Of a stretch of DNA of 64,000 nucleotides, positions 49,792 to 61,034 are shown piece after piece. The position numbers and the translations under genes are program-made. Each line of letters starts with the position of its first letter. The first letter of the stretch is position 1. The stretch lies in NCBI GenBank assembly GCA_032718565.1, contig JAVGVS010000236.1, positions 372,001 through 436,000 on the forward strand, written 5' to 3'. The DNA is from Distichodus sexfasciatus (taxonomy: Eukaryota > Chordata > Actinopteri > Characiformes > Distichodontidae). The notes under the pieces are model-generated. The model did no database searches and was not told the DNA's origin. It was given only the letters and a program-made list of their open reading frames with translations.

Positions 49792-50554
49792 TACGGAAGC
49801 GTAATGCGTTCACTTGAGAAAAAAATAATTCGGCTGTTTTTCCGAATTAACGAGATAGTTTTCATGTAAAAAAAAAAAAAAAAAAAGTAAAAAAAGTTCT
49901 GTTTTTCTGAATTAACGAGATACAGTTTTCATGGTAAAAAAAAAAAAGTTCTGTTTTTCTGAATTAACGAGACACAGTTTTCATGTAAAAAAAAAAACAA
50001 CCCTCAAAAATACTCCATTTCGCCCTACTTTAGGCTACGATTTCACTGCAATAATGTTACATGGAATTAATCCAGTTTCATTTTTGGTTTTGGGTTTTTG
50101 AGACACTGAAATACTTCAGAATCAGAAACTTTATTCATCCCGGAGAAGTGCTCACATCACGACTGCACAATTCACAAGACAGAAGGACAGAACAATAAAG
50201 AATAGTAACCAAAAATATAGTTAAAGCATAAATAAAAAATACTCAGATAAAAAACCTTACTGCAATAAATAGAATAGACTATGTTGTATGCCGCAGCATT
50301 AATGGAATTAGCATTGTTATTAGTTTGTCGACTTTTCTTGGGCACCTCAAGGCCGAGAGCCCATTCTGATCTGCAGGACATTGCAATTTTTTTGTTTGTT
50401 TGTTTGTTTGTTTTGGGTTTTTTAACGCAAGAAACTGTATCTCGTTAATTCAGAAAAACTGGGTTTTTTTTTTTTTTACATGAAAACTATCTCGTTAATT
50501 CGGAAAAACAGAGCAGAATTATTTTTTCTCAAGTGAACACATTACGCTTCCGTA
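49792..50554. mobile_element. TACGGAAGCG-ended element, complete copy
   Basis: The inverted ends TACGGAAGCGTAATG..GTTCACTTGAG extend over about 120 bp, including CGAATTAACGAGATAG and CTGAATTAACGAGATAC motifs repeated internally. CACTGC flanks both sides (49786-49791 and 50555-50560), a possible 6-bp target duplication. The inner part has AATCAGAAACTTTATTCATCC, shared with common fish repeats. The superfamily is undetermined. Confidence 0.7.
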
Positions 50555-51735
50555 CACTGCACAATGTTGAAAAGTATTACAAACAGCTTATTCTGGTTTA
50601 GTAATTAGACACTGTTTTTAGAATAAGAATAATTAATCATTACTAAATAGTTTATGTTGGAAACAAAATCAGGTTTACAGTGTGGCATTATTTGCTATGA
50701 CCATAGCACAAATAGACTCTTCCTGTTGAGGATGAAAATGGGCCCTCTACCTCTTGAGGAGTCCTGAAGTGAGTATGTGTCACAGGAAAAATACAAGACT
50801 AGACTGGACAACAGTAAATACATATTGTCTAGTGTGGACTATTGTAAATATATGAAATACTGTAACATCATAAAGTAACACACAAATACAAGTAAAATCA
50901 TTGATTTACACACCTGTTCTCTCTGTGAAATATCTGAACAATCGAGGATACGGTTGTTCTCCCCAAATTTGGCTGCACCCTTTGACCTGCTTCAGCCATT
51001 GAAAGGCCATGATTTATAACATGGTCCACAATTGTGGCACTTATTTCTTCAGAAACTGACCTACGTGCTGAACCTCTTCTACCTCTTCTGTTTTGTCTCC
51101 TTACACCACGTAGCCCTACTCTTCACTAGGTGGGGCTGCTGGCCCCTGTTCATTTTCTTGCTGTTCTTCCATCTTTAGGTTGTCGGCTTCATACGACGTT
51201 CTTCCACGCTGCATTGTGCCTTGCCAGCTGCAGGTTTTATAGGAGCAATTTTAGGGGACTGTTCAGTGATTAGTTGCTTGATTGATCTCACACATGACCC
51301 TAATAATGTTTCACCTGAGAGCAATTTAAGGTGGTGCAGGAATCATTAGTATTGTGAATACAAACCAAAAAAAGTTTTGTAGAAACCTATAAAATACTCT
51401 TAGCGGCCAATGATATGTTCCAACACTGTTGACTGCAATGACTTGCACAATAAAAATAACCAAGTTCATCTGGAGTGTAGACTATGCAATAGATGAGCTA
51501 ACTGTGCATTTTTGATCATCATGACATAAGCAACTGCTGATGTATGATATAGCTGAAAATTGTACATAAGCATCTGCACAAGGTGTACTAAAGCAATTTG
51601 CAAAATAACAAAACAACCAAAAATTGCTTTCATTAGATGTACACAACTGACTAGAGGTTATGAAATTGAACGAACAGTTTTGAGAACTTCAATTCTGTTG
51701 TGAGAAATGCACCACAGCAACTGAGAAAAACTGTA

Positions 51736-52345
51736 AATAGAAAATGGAAATGGCGCTGGATAACATATAAATGCTTGAACATATGAAGGGTCTAGCCAGT
51801 TTCCAGTCTCCTATTCAAATCAACGCTTACCCTCCATATTTGGTTATAACAATAACTGGAGGATGGCGATGTATATAGTGACATGTAAGTGTATATCACA
51901 ACCATTTATTAACAGAAACATTTGGTAAGCTAAACCAAAGGAGACTACATTCCAACTGATCCCAGAACACATGTTTCCACCAGTCCTTCATCTATGGTTA
52001 GTTTGTGACTGCAGAAATGCTTTTGGTTGGATATTTGTGAGTGATAATAACATGTAAAACCCAGCCAATGCTGTCCGAGACGCTTAAGCCAACACCTACT
52101 AATATACCACTACAATGACAATGGCCCTTGTCATTACCTGGATAATTTGCCACTCAATAATAATAACTAGCAGTTGTAATAAAAGGTTGTTCTGTGTGTG
52201 TAGAAAATGGAGTAGGGGTTGACTGACAAATTAGTCATTGCCTGATATTTTTTGATATATTCTTTTGAAAATGAGTTACTTTATATTAACACACTATGTA
52301 TATAAAATAAAGATATTCTTTATTACAATCTTTGTTGGCTGTACA
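51736..52345. other. Intergenic AT-rich sequence, no gene seen
   Basis: Unique sequence following the right end of the mariner-type element. Confidence 0.5.
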
Positions 52346-52505
52346 TACTGTACTGTGCTTATTAGGAGTGAAGGAAATTATGATTGTGTCAGTGTTTGTG
52401 CCCTGCCCAGGAGTTGGTCCCCACCTTGCACCTAAGTTCGATGACTCCAGTCCCCAGCGACCCCGGATTGAGATTCAGCGGTTCGGTTAATCAATGAATG
52501 AATGG
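52346..52505 (+). repeat. Fish interspersed repeat fragment
   Basis: GTCCCCAGCGACCCCGGATTG, ATTCAGCGGTTCGG and AATCAATGAATGAATG resemble the abundant 'GCGACCCTGACTAGGATAAGCGG..ATGAATG' repeat of teleosts. Confidence 0.45.
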
Positions 52506-55500
52506 GTTTCATGCCCGCCATTATCCCTCTTTTTCAGGGTGGAGAAGCGAAATTAATGAAGTGACTTCATAATACATACATAACATACCTTTTTTTTTTT
52601 TAAATATATATATATATAATAAAAAAAAAAAAGCCTCTTTATACCTAAAAAACACAAATCAGAGACAAACTAAAGTTTATCTCACTCATACTTAAATAGA
52701 GCATGTTGCAGTTTAAGTAAATGGCATCAAGAGTACCGGTTCCTGAAACTTTATTAACTGCATACTCAGATCATGCTTAAGTTGTTTAGAGATCATTCTT
52801 CAAATGACATTTGCGAGCCCACTGGCTTGTCATAATGGGCTATAAAAGTAGGTTAATAGTTTAATTGATTTGACCATTAAATATTCTCTCTTCTTACCTG
52901 TTACCACTTGTGGTTGTCCTCTTGATAGAAGATCTATAATCTTGACACATTTGGTTGCATACTTCTCCGAGGCTCTTTTATTTATTTTGGGGTTGGCCTA
53001 TTAACCTTCTCCTACCCTCTTCCTATGTGTTTTGTGACAATCCTTCTTACGTTAAAAACAGCCAGGCTGTTGGTTGCAGATTTGGAAAGGGAGAATTTCC
53101 GCAAATGGAACTGCCTTACAAAGGTTACTCATGAATGAAGAATGTATAGACTACGCTTATTAAGCAAGGTGATGACTAATTGAAGACATCTGGAAAGTAA
53201 CTTGATATAAAGTGATATAAAAAAATTGAAAGAATTTTTAAAAGACTAACTGTATCCCAAAACATTTACTGACAATAATGAACTCTATGGCCATAATCTG
53301 GACAAACTTAACAAGAAGAACTGCAGAGTTCCAAGATTTAAAAAAAACTCTTTGTTTGTGTTTGGAGAACATTTAGGTAATAATTACATAGAAAACACAA
53401 AATTGTTGCATCACCTGCTACATTAGAAATGCTAACAAAAGATATGTGAACTAACATAAGTTCCTTTCCATGTAAAAGAAAAATAAAGTCGGAAAATAAA
53501 TGAGGGTCAAAAAATAAAGTTTTATTATTATTATTATTTTTTTTAATACTCACTCTGATTTCAACAATTTTATATCATGAAATCATGAAATGCCAATATG
53601 AATAGTATCTGGATTTAATGAATTTTATGAAGCCCTCATACTTTTTTTTGTGCTCTGTTAGTTGATTTTGAGGAATTATTTCAGGAGTCTCCTAAATATA
53701 GTCTCCCTGTCAAATGGCTAAGTGGCCATTTTTGCAGAGGTGAGACCCTGTTAAAAATCGCCTCACTGGTGTTTGTGGTGAGCTGGAATAATGTTGCCTT
53801 GGAAACAGTTAATAGGGCAGTTAATATTGTGCCAGGATCCTCTGTAGTGAATACGAATTCACCTGAAACTGCCCAGGCGATCTCAATAAGCCACGGGCGC
53901 CGTCACAGAAGGTACCTGCTAATCCACAGAGGTAGATCAGGGACATGCGAATACATGTTTTTAAACAGTCACCCAGGCTGTATAAAAAAACAGACACACA
54001 TTCTCAAAATCCCTGTCACAAACTTGACAGATCACCTGATAAGAGAACTGAGGCTCTAATGGGTCTTTCCGTCACCTTAATAAAAGACCCCCATGTTTCC
54101 CATCTTCTCAGCACAGAGGAACAACAATAATGATGTTTTATATAGGGGAAGAGGCTATGGAGCGTAGAGAGTGCAGTTGCACCTGTCTGAAAAGGAGTAT
54201 GTGTTGTCTGATTGTGTTTAAGTCTTTATTATGGTGATATGTGAACAGTGCGTGATTGCAGTGGTACTGGTGTAGCTAGTGGGCTGTGTTGTCACCTGTC
54301 TGTGCAAACGTATCACTAAGAGACAACAGCACAGGCTTGGTGAGTCAACAGAGAGATAGAAAGAGTGAGACAGACGGAAACAGACAGAAAATCTGATTGT
54401 CTAACAGACGGGGTGGGTCAAAGACGTATTTCAAAGTGGAACAGGAGAGTAAAGCCCGATGCAGTGACTCCACGTCAACGTCACAGCCAAAAACCCCTGG
54501 TTTCTGTTTGGCAGTCTGACGGGGAGTTGGGGGTGGGGGGTAATGGGTGCTGAATGTCAGGTCAAAACATAGTGTGTGTTTGTTGTGTATGGTAGCATTT
54601 GAGGGTACTAGGGAAGGAGAAGTGGAATTAACGCTGTCAGCACACGTTTGTAAATGAATAGGGGAGTTTCCTTCAAAAGGAGCTTTTGGTGTGAATGTAA
54701 GTTCCTCTGAGAATTTTATGCCCAGAATCAACACGCCATTTGCTTATGTTCTTGAATAGGTCATTGTTAAGAGTAGGATTTATATGTAACTACATAATGA
54801 CAGTATCTTATAGTAACGCAGACAAGACAATGGAGCAACATGGTGATTTAGTTCATTCCCATGTCTAGGTTAAACAAAGTGATAGACTGGACTCGGTGCC
54901 CTTAACACGTCTACACCTCTCTCAGACATGGATCAGCATTATGGCTAGACAGGCACCAACGTTCTAGCACCCATCATACCTCGACACACACTAGTTCACA
55001 ATTACATGTTTCAGAGTCATCTAGCAGACCTGCTATTGAGGGGCTAGACTGTCTATTCTGTATATTAGTGTGGAGAATGGTTGTGGGAACCCATTCATTA
55101 TCATTTTTTCTAGAAGTTCAGATTCAACTTTGGAGTTTTTATAACATGTTCCCAAAACCTGTATTATCCCTTGATAAGGAATGAAGTTATAAGGAATGAA
55201 TGTTTTTAAAAGGATTTTTCCTCAATTTTATCATGGAAGAGTGAATCCCCATAAAGGACGGATGTGTTTTTGTCCCACTGTAGTACTCCCTTGTCATTTG
55301 CAGATCAGTATTGTTTATGGATTAAGTGTGCTCTTGTATGAGACATAACAAAGTGACTGTCCCAAGGAAAGGACCGCCAGGCTTGATCTGTCTGTGCAAG
55401 TAAGTAGGATTAGGACACTAGCCATGGGAACATCCACTCCTAGATAAGGAGTTTGTTTATGAGATCTACGTGGAGTGCTTGAAAAACCAACGCAGGAAAG

Positions 55501-57129
55501 TTGAGAAAGGTTTAAAATGGCAGGTGGGAAATAATCATGACGCATTCATTGAAAAAAGATTGTCCATGAAGTCTGTAAATATTTCGAACGGTACGTTATA
55601 ATTAGTCACCCCCAACGAATCAATTTACGATCAAACAAAAGTTCCTTCACTGTGGGAGGAGTGCCTCATCTCTTCAGTGGGGTCAGGCTCAATTGACTGG
55701 GGAGATCATGCTGTCATCATCTTCCTTATTCTCAACATAAATATAATAGTAATATATAATTACTGCTTCCTTTCAAACCTCAGTTTGACTGGTAGTGTAG
55801 CTTTAAGGGCAGACCTCCTGTGACAAATGCACTTGTGGCTAACAGATCTGTAACAGATTTATTATTTGGGTTCGTTACTTCATGTTATCTTCTATTATCT
55901 TCAAATTTTAATTTTACACATTCATAAAGGTGCACTGAAATGATGCAAAAATACCCATCTACTCATTTTGCTTCATTAAATAAATATTTTATTGTCAGTG
56001 AAAATAAATACATTTTCTTAAGATAGAATCAACAACATTTAAAAAAGCATTTCTGGGTGTGAGGTTACAGAAGGGGAGATTAAAACCAAATAATTGAGGA
56101 GCACATAAAATCCCACTCATATAACAGGATGCCGGGAATAAGTCAGCAGTACATTCTAAACAGATTCATGGGGGATACACAGAGTAGCAAATGTCCAAAA
56201 ATGTTCATTTTTGACAAATATTACCAAGAAAAACTGAGTGTTTACTAAACCAGGCCAACGCAATTATTAGTTCTTTCTGTGTGGTGACAATAATAACCTG
56301 GATTTTTCAATGTTGACAACACAGACTACAAGACATCCCTTTACAAACAAATTTGCCCCTGTCCCTTTTGACTTCAGGCATTGCTCACTTACTCTCCCAA
56401 CAATAACATGCTACAGAATAAAGTTCTGAATGCATTACTGATAGCCATTATTAGGCCTTTAACAGCCATTATTGGTATTTAAATATTACAACAGTAAATC
56501 TTTGATTGCATGAATATTTATACATTTCAACCAAGTATTGAATAATAATAACAGGAAATGATGCTGTTGCCTTCCTGCCCTTGGGCATAATTTGGTTTCC
56601 ACTGTTGCTATCACAGGCCTGCCTGTGGCTTTAGCCTATTCCCCTGAGCCGGGCGTGTTATGATGAGAGTGAAGCACAGTTCTAGTGGAACAGATTAAAC
56701 TAGTACAACAGCAGGCTTTGCTACCCCCACACCAATCCCAGACCCCTACAAACTGTAAAAAAGGTAGCTGTGAAAACCAAATCTTGGCAAGTGAAAACAT
56801 ATAGAACCAAACAGCCTGTTTCTCGAATTGAGGTGCCCTAAAACTATGCTGAGATTATGCAGCCTATTTCAGCACATTTTTCTAATTAATTTAAGAAAGG
56901 TGGGGGGCATATTGCCTCAAGACAATTTTGTGACAAGATAAATACAAAATTCAAATCTAAAATACAATTAATGGCCTTAAATTTAGAAAAGGGACAAAGT
57001 GTGCTTTTCAAAATGTTTTCACTTGCTGACTTTTTTTTTTCTTTTTTTTGTTTTTGCAGAAACAGCAAACACCACCTCTCCACCCACAGGAAGAAAGCCA
57101 GTTCATAAGACAGGCCCCAAGCCTTCTTC
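52506..57129. other. Intergenic sequence, no gene seen
   Basis: AT-rich with a short TA tract at 52604-52618. Blocks at 53740-53950 and 56560-56700 are of higher complexity and could hold conserved elements. The 129-codon minus frame at 54345-54734 and the 147-codon minus frame at 56886-57329 show no domain or codon signal. Confidence 0.45.
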
Positions 57130-57290
57130 AAACTCTCAGTTACTCGCAAGAAAGCACAAAACGAACATATCCATTTTGTAATTATGAGGCAATTGGGGAC
57201 ACAGGGCACACTGACCTCAATTAAGAGGAAGCATGCATGGGTGTAATTTAAATCAAGCCAGTTCTGAACCTGCCGTGAGAGCATATATAC
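57130..57290. promoter_or_regulatory. Candidate conserved non-coding element 3' of cited4
   Basis: High-complexity sequence with clustered homeodomain-type cores (TGTAATTATGAGG, GCAATTGG, TCAATTAAGAGG) and no repeats, about 1.5 kb beyond the cited4 stop. The texture resembles vertebrate conserved enhancers. Conservation itself cannot be shown from one sequence. Confidence 0.3.
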
Positions 57291-57971
57291 AAGGGGGGGA
57301 AAGGAGAGAGCTGAGCGAATTCGCGGCACGCTGTTGGCGTGAAGCCCATAATGAGATCAACAATGCAGGTGAGGATCGTTTCAAATAATTTAGGAACGAC
57401 ATTAAGGTTAATCTAGACAGAGGTTGCAACAGAAAAGTATTGCCAAAGCATAAAGTTTGCCCTTATTTTTAAGAGGCTTGCTACAAGATCACTTAGCAAT
57501 ATGTGGCTTAAGGGACATTTCTTTTCTACACAGTGGCACTGTATTGTCAAAAAAAAAAAGTTATTCACAGTATCGTGACATTCTAAATACATCTACTGAC
57601 CACAGAAGACCACAACATACATTTCAAAGAGAGACGCTGACGTCAAAAGGAACTGACATGTTTTCCCTTAGCATAACTTTAATGCTCTAAGTTTCGTGTT
57701 CCACTCCTCCTAGAACTGCGAGACACAAGTGGAGATTACATTTATGTCCACTTATATACCGGCTATCAGTATTCTGTAAAAAGCAAAGGTGTTCGATTAA
57801 GGCAGTCTTGGAGCTGTGACTAACCAGCAGGGAGGAGACACTCAGCAGTTAGCGAAAGAATCTAATAAGACATTCCAGTGCTTTTCGAGCCATTTCTCTT
57901 TGTCCCTATAAGCATAAAGAGACAACCTACAGTGAATGATTGGCACTTAAGTGCCAGCCAGTCGATTTTGG
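57291..57971. other. Sequence between the candidate enhancer and the cited4 3' end
   Basis: Unique sequence with an ATTAAA hexamer on the minus strand at 57684-57679. It may be part of a longer cited4 3' UTR. No gene seen. Confidence 0.35.
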
Positions 57972-58772
57972 TTTAATGCAGTTGAAGTAGAAGAAACATT
58001 ATGAGCATTAAAAACAATGCTGACTGCAATAGACGTTTTACAACAGCCATCTCAATAAATTTCATGGATTTAAGAGGACAAAAGATGACCAAATGAACAG
58101 TGTAGCACTGTACCACATGATATTTTAAACTCAGATACACCATTCCACCCCATCTTTACCTTTCCACTGGGTAGTAATAGGGTGATTGATGAATAATTGA
58201 AGTACCAGCCTCCAAAACACATGAAATACTCATTCAAACTACTTTTCTCAGGATGAGCCTCTGGGAGATTATTTGATTTTTTTGCCATTTGAAATCAACA
58301 AATGTTTTAGGTGGTTGTCAAAAATAAGTATATTTCTAAATGCCACTGAATGTGGGTGCCCCATGTGAGGCAAGGCAGTTGACACAATGTTCTAAGCAGG
58401 GCTCTTTTCCCATGAAGTGAGGTTACATTCAACCCCGGTGTGACAGAGTTACATCATCAACCCTGGGGACCAATAGAAAAGACAAGGGCTGCTACCTCAC
58501 AAAGCCACACTTAAATATGGCTAACAACAGATCTCAGCTCTTAAAAGAGCAGTGACAATAAAGCGGGAGAGAGGCCTCTCTTCTTCCTTCTCAGTTCATT
58601 TGACAACAAATGGGTCAGATCAGAGTGTACTACATTATATATATATATATAGCATAACTTTACTGACAAAGTCACTTGGGAGCAGATCGGCTTCTCTTAT
58701 GATGTTCTCAGAGTGGCCAACCCTTGCTGACTGGGCAGATATAAAAGCAAAACAAAAGCCTCATTGCGTTGT
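57972..58772 (-). other. cited4: Probable cited4 3' UTR with candidate poly(A) signal
   Basis: Downstream of the TGA at 58775-58773 there is no minus-strand AATAAA for more than 2.5 kb. The first plausible hexamer is ATTAAA at 57977-57972 (plus strand TTTAAT), which would give an 0.8-kb 3' UTR. A further ATTAAA lies at 57684-57679, and AATAAA hexamers lie at about 55993-55988 and 55863-55858. Which one is used cannot be told without transcript data. Confidence 0.3.
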
Positions 58773-59507
58773 TCAACAACTGACGGTGCTTGGCTGCTGT
58801 TTGCACACAAAGTCTGAAAAGAAGTCAAATTCATTTTGACCCAGGAAAAGCTCTGGCAGCTCCTGGACCCTGTCCAAACCCAGCTCCAGAACGAGTGATG
58901 TGAGAACTTCCTCGTCGATCAAGTCCGTGTCCATGACGTTGAGGCCGAATGCTGGGCCACCCATCCCCATCTGCATGCCAGCCAACTGGCCCGGACCCAT
59001 CCTGTACTGGGCACCGTTGCCCATGTTGTGTCCATTGCCAGGGCCGAGTGGATGGCCGTGGTACTGGGTGTTAAGTTTCTGCAGGTGCATGCTGGCCATC
59101 AGCTGCTGAGATGCACTAAGACCGCCTCCACCCATGTACTGCTGCGGGTGCTGCTGGGGCTGCTGGTTCTGAGCGTGCATGGGGTGATGTGCTTGTGGGT
59201 GCGATGCCTGCTGCTGGTTCGGGCCTCCGTACATCATACCGCCCGTCTGCATCTGGTGATGGTGTCCGCCCCCCATCTGGCTATTCACCTGACCGTTCAT
59301 GACAGGTCCCATCCCAGGCCGTTGCCTCATGACCGCTTCCATAGGTCTTTGAGGCCCTCTGTTGTACTGCATGAGCTGTCCGTTGGAAAGGCCGCGGAAT
59401 CCCGGCTGTCCGGCGTGCTGAGGGTGACCATTCATACCCATGCGGTACCCGTGCAGACCTCCACCGTTGGAGCCGTGAGTCATGGGCATCATCATGTGAT
59501 CAGCCAT
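58773..59507 (-). CDS. cited4: CITED4-type CBP/p300-interacting transactivator, single coding exon
   Basis: The 244-residue protein is a nuclear transcriptional co-regulator of the CITED family. These proteins have no DNA-binding domain; they bind the CH1/TAZ1 domain of CBP/p300 through an acidic C-terminal region, compete with HIF-1alpha there, and co-activate TFAP2. Seen: a conserved N-terminus beginning MADHMMMPM (residues 1-9), a Met/Gly/Gln/His-rich low-complexity middle (about 60-185), a MHLQKLNTQY block (140-149), and the diagnostic C-terminal CR2 domain (191-244) with the DEEVLTSLVLELGL helix, the LPEL motif at 217-220 and a terminal STVSC. ELPELFLGQ and the LTSL-LELGL pattern fit CITED4 better than CITED2, which has ELPELWLGQ. 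The start at 59507 has a good Kozak context (GCC ATG G). The frame stays open upstream for 17 codons, but those cross a splice acceptor and are not coding. Whether this is the a or b teleost paralogue is undetermined. Confidence 0.95.
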   Translation of the reverse strand: MADHMMMPMTHGSNGGGLHGYRMGMNGHPQHAGQPGFRGLSNGQLMQYNRGPQRPMEAVMRQRPGMGPVMNGQVNSQMGGGHHHQMQTGGMMYGGPNQQQASHPQAHHPMHAQNQQPQQHPQQYMGGGGLSASQQLMASMHLQKLNTQYHGHPLGPGNGHNMGNGAQYRMGPGQLAGMQMGMGGPAFGLNVMDTDLIDEEVLTSLVLELGLDRVQELPELFLGQNEFDFFSDFVCKQQPSTVSC

Positions 59508-59524
59508 GGCTTGAGAGAGATGCT
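59508..59524 (-). other. cited4: cited4 exon 2 splice acceptor and short 5' UTR
   Basis: On the minus strand a pyrimidine-rich stretch ends in CTCTGCAG, with the AG at 59524-59523. It is followed by 15 nt of 5' UTR before the ATG at 59507. CITED genes characteristically have a non-coding or nearly non-coding first exon and a single main coding exon, which fits this acceptor. The upstream in-frame codons are therefore intronic. Confidence 0.7.
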
Positions 59525-61032
59525 GCAGAGATATGGGAGGAATGTCAGCAAACAACAACCCAAAAAATCTGATGAATCCTGATGCCCCAGCTGGCTAACT
59601 TTTTTTTTCTTTACAACTGCCTAAATGCAAAGGAGTATCTGGACAAGGACACCTTGACACCCTGGATTGTCTCTTCTGTTCACACTTTCCCCAGTACACT
59701 TTTGCACTGAAAATCACAGCATTGTATTTCCTTTATCAGGTTATTATGGTGACATCAGTATGAGGCTGGAATCTTTATGCACTTTTAAAAGTGTAGCTGA
59801 ACTGGAGAATGAGGCATAAGGGGTGTAATAGGTTCCCATTAAACACATGCACTCACTCAAGCCTTTAAACCCATTGCAAATGGGCCAGTGACTGAGACAA
59901 AGCAAGGTGTGAGCACATGTGCCCTCTGCAGAGGAAGCGGTGCAGTCAGGAGCAGAAAGGAGCCTCTGGGAGCATCAAAACAAACAGCAGCCTGATCCCC
60001 AGACAAAGTGCTCGGCAAACAAAGCCCTCATACAGACACTGAGCAGAGATACGGAGCCATGATCAGGCAGCAAAATAAAAGACTAACCGGGGGTGAGAAT
60101 ACAAGGGATTGTGCTCTGCAGCCCCAGAATGGAAATCTCCTCTTTTATTTCCACAGTGATTACATTTAAAATGAAATATGCATTCAAATTACACATGAGA
60201 GTGTACAGTTTGAATAACTAATCCTTAGAAGGCATTAAGAAATCTGTCAACTATTATTAATTAGTATAACGAAGTAATATGATTGCCTAAGATATCTTAA
60301 TAATCTGAAACGTTCTTAATTGTTATTTGCGTTATATTCGAAGGTAATCAAGAAGCACAGATAATATTAATAAGGAACACTATTCACTCTTTATAGCATA
60401 ATCTTGGTTGTCAATGATCTGAGCAAAACCAAGACTCAAGAGCGTCACCTCTCCGTGTCGCTGCCTTGACAAAAACAAAGAATTTTCTTCCCCTTTCTTC
60501 CTCTCGTTCTCTCTCCGGATGAACTCCGCCAGATCTGGGCGCGAAGCTTCAGTCGAATCAAGTTGTGAATCTCCTGATTGTCTACAGTCATCTAATGTTA
60601 CACACTGCGAGCAACTTCATTTAAACGACTAATTAAATGAGGACTCCTATCTGGGAAAAGTTTAAAAGCTGCCTGCACGGACACGAGCGATCTATGAGAC
60701 TGAGCAGGAATCTTTAGAAGACTTGGGCTACTTTTTAGAATATCTTCACGATTTACACTTTAACCATACAAATGGTCATGGCTGACTGCTGGACTTCAGG
60801 TATGGCTGACCATTTAAAGATTCGTGACACCAAAATACATGACGACTTCTAAAGTGTTCAATATTTATCCAAAAAGCGCAAAACTTTTGAGTGGCAGCAA
60901 TCATTACAACTTTACAAAATGAGCACAAATAAATATATTCACACTCTTTCCTTATTCACCGAAAACAGACGAACAATGTCTCTGTTAGCCCTGTCATCGG
61001 AGCATAACCCATGATCTTTGGTAAAAACACGT
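59525..61032 (-). other. cited4: Inferred cited4 first intron
   Basis: This stretch lies between the candidate donor at 61034 and the acceptor at 59524. It contains no open frame of note and no recognisable repeat. The AT-rich part at 60160-60410 has several ATTA-type core motifs and could hold enhancer sequence, but nothing diagnostic is seen. Confidence 0.35.
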
Positions 61033-61034
61033 AC

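Larger units (their letters stand above)
46187..50682. mobile_element. CACTA/EnSpm-like element inserted in transposase exon
   Basis: The left end CACTGTAATCCCGGATTAG (46187) and the right end, read on the minus strand, CACTGTAAACCTGATTTTG (50682) form matching CACTG termini. CACTA-superfamily elements start with CACTA or CACTG and make 2- to 3-bp duplications. Here TGG lies at 50683-50685 and TG on the left, consistent with a 3-bp duplication that has lost one base. Joining the flanks restores the transposase frame across the site, which supports the boundaries. The interior at 47500-48230 is CpG-rich, but no CACTA transposase frame is present, so the element is non-autonomous. Confidence 0.7.
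45130..51214 (-). pseudogene. DDE transposase of IS630/mariner type, three exons, broken
   Basis: Would catalyse cut-and-paste transposition at TA sites. Exon A (51214-50914) has an ATG start, an early stop and frameshift, then an Arg-rich stretch and a helix-turn-helix region (SVSEEISATIVDHV, GLSMAEAGQRV, LGRTTVSSIV). Exon B starts after CACTTCAG at 50763, reads EESICAMVIANN, is cut at 50686 by the insertion, and resumes at 46186 (IRLKEIRTVIIADN) to VQ at 45997. Exon C (45788-45130) holds the catalytic core: MNEGGFNLAK where the family has an Asp before the Glu, ICDNVSFHHS with the second Asp, and PYSPFLNPIEEFFSAWRWKV with the Glu. Candidate introns are 45789-45996 (GTAAGA..CAG) and 50764-50913 (GTGTGT..CAG). 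A single-base frame change lies just after FNLAK. The last 176 codons (45660-45130) remain open. Clearly inactive. Confidence 0.75.
44627..51733 (-). mobile_element. IS630/mariner-type transposon, interrupted by a CACTA-like insertion
   Basis: The left terminus (TTAGTTTTTCTCAGTTGCTTTGG, from 44627) and right terminus (CAACTGAGAAAAACTG, to 51733, followed by TA) are inverted copies of each other. They match the complete ends of the relative at 48743-49761. The transposase lies on the minus strand. Its 3' half is at 45130-46186 and its 5' half at 50686-51214, with 4.5 kb of later insertion between them. Without the insertion the element would be about 2.6 kb. The TA target dinucleotide is clear at the right end and mutated at the left. 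Confidence 0.8.

Noticed and set aside
56886..57329. 147-codon minus-strand open frame near cited4
   Set aside because: Composition is hydrophobic and irregular with a poly-Lys from a T-run. It overlaps the candidate regulatory block and has no domain.
58636..58652. TATATATA run considered as a TATA box
   Set aside because: It is an (AT)n microsatellite within the cited4 3' UTR and is not positioned upstream of any gene.
59508..59558. Extended cited4 N-terminus starting at MLFADIP
   Set aside because: The extra 17 codons span a clear splice acceptor (CTCTGCAG). Family proteins start MADH, and the ATG at 59507 has a strong Kozak context.
59028..59582. 184-codon plus-strand open frame over the cited4 coding exon
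   Set aside because: It is antisense to cited4 and its openness follows from cited4 codon composition. It has no domain of its own.
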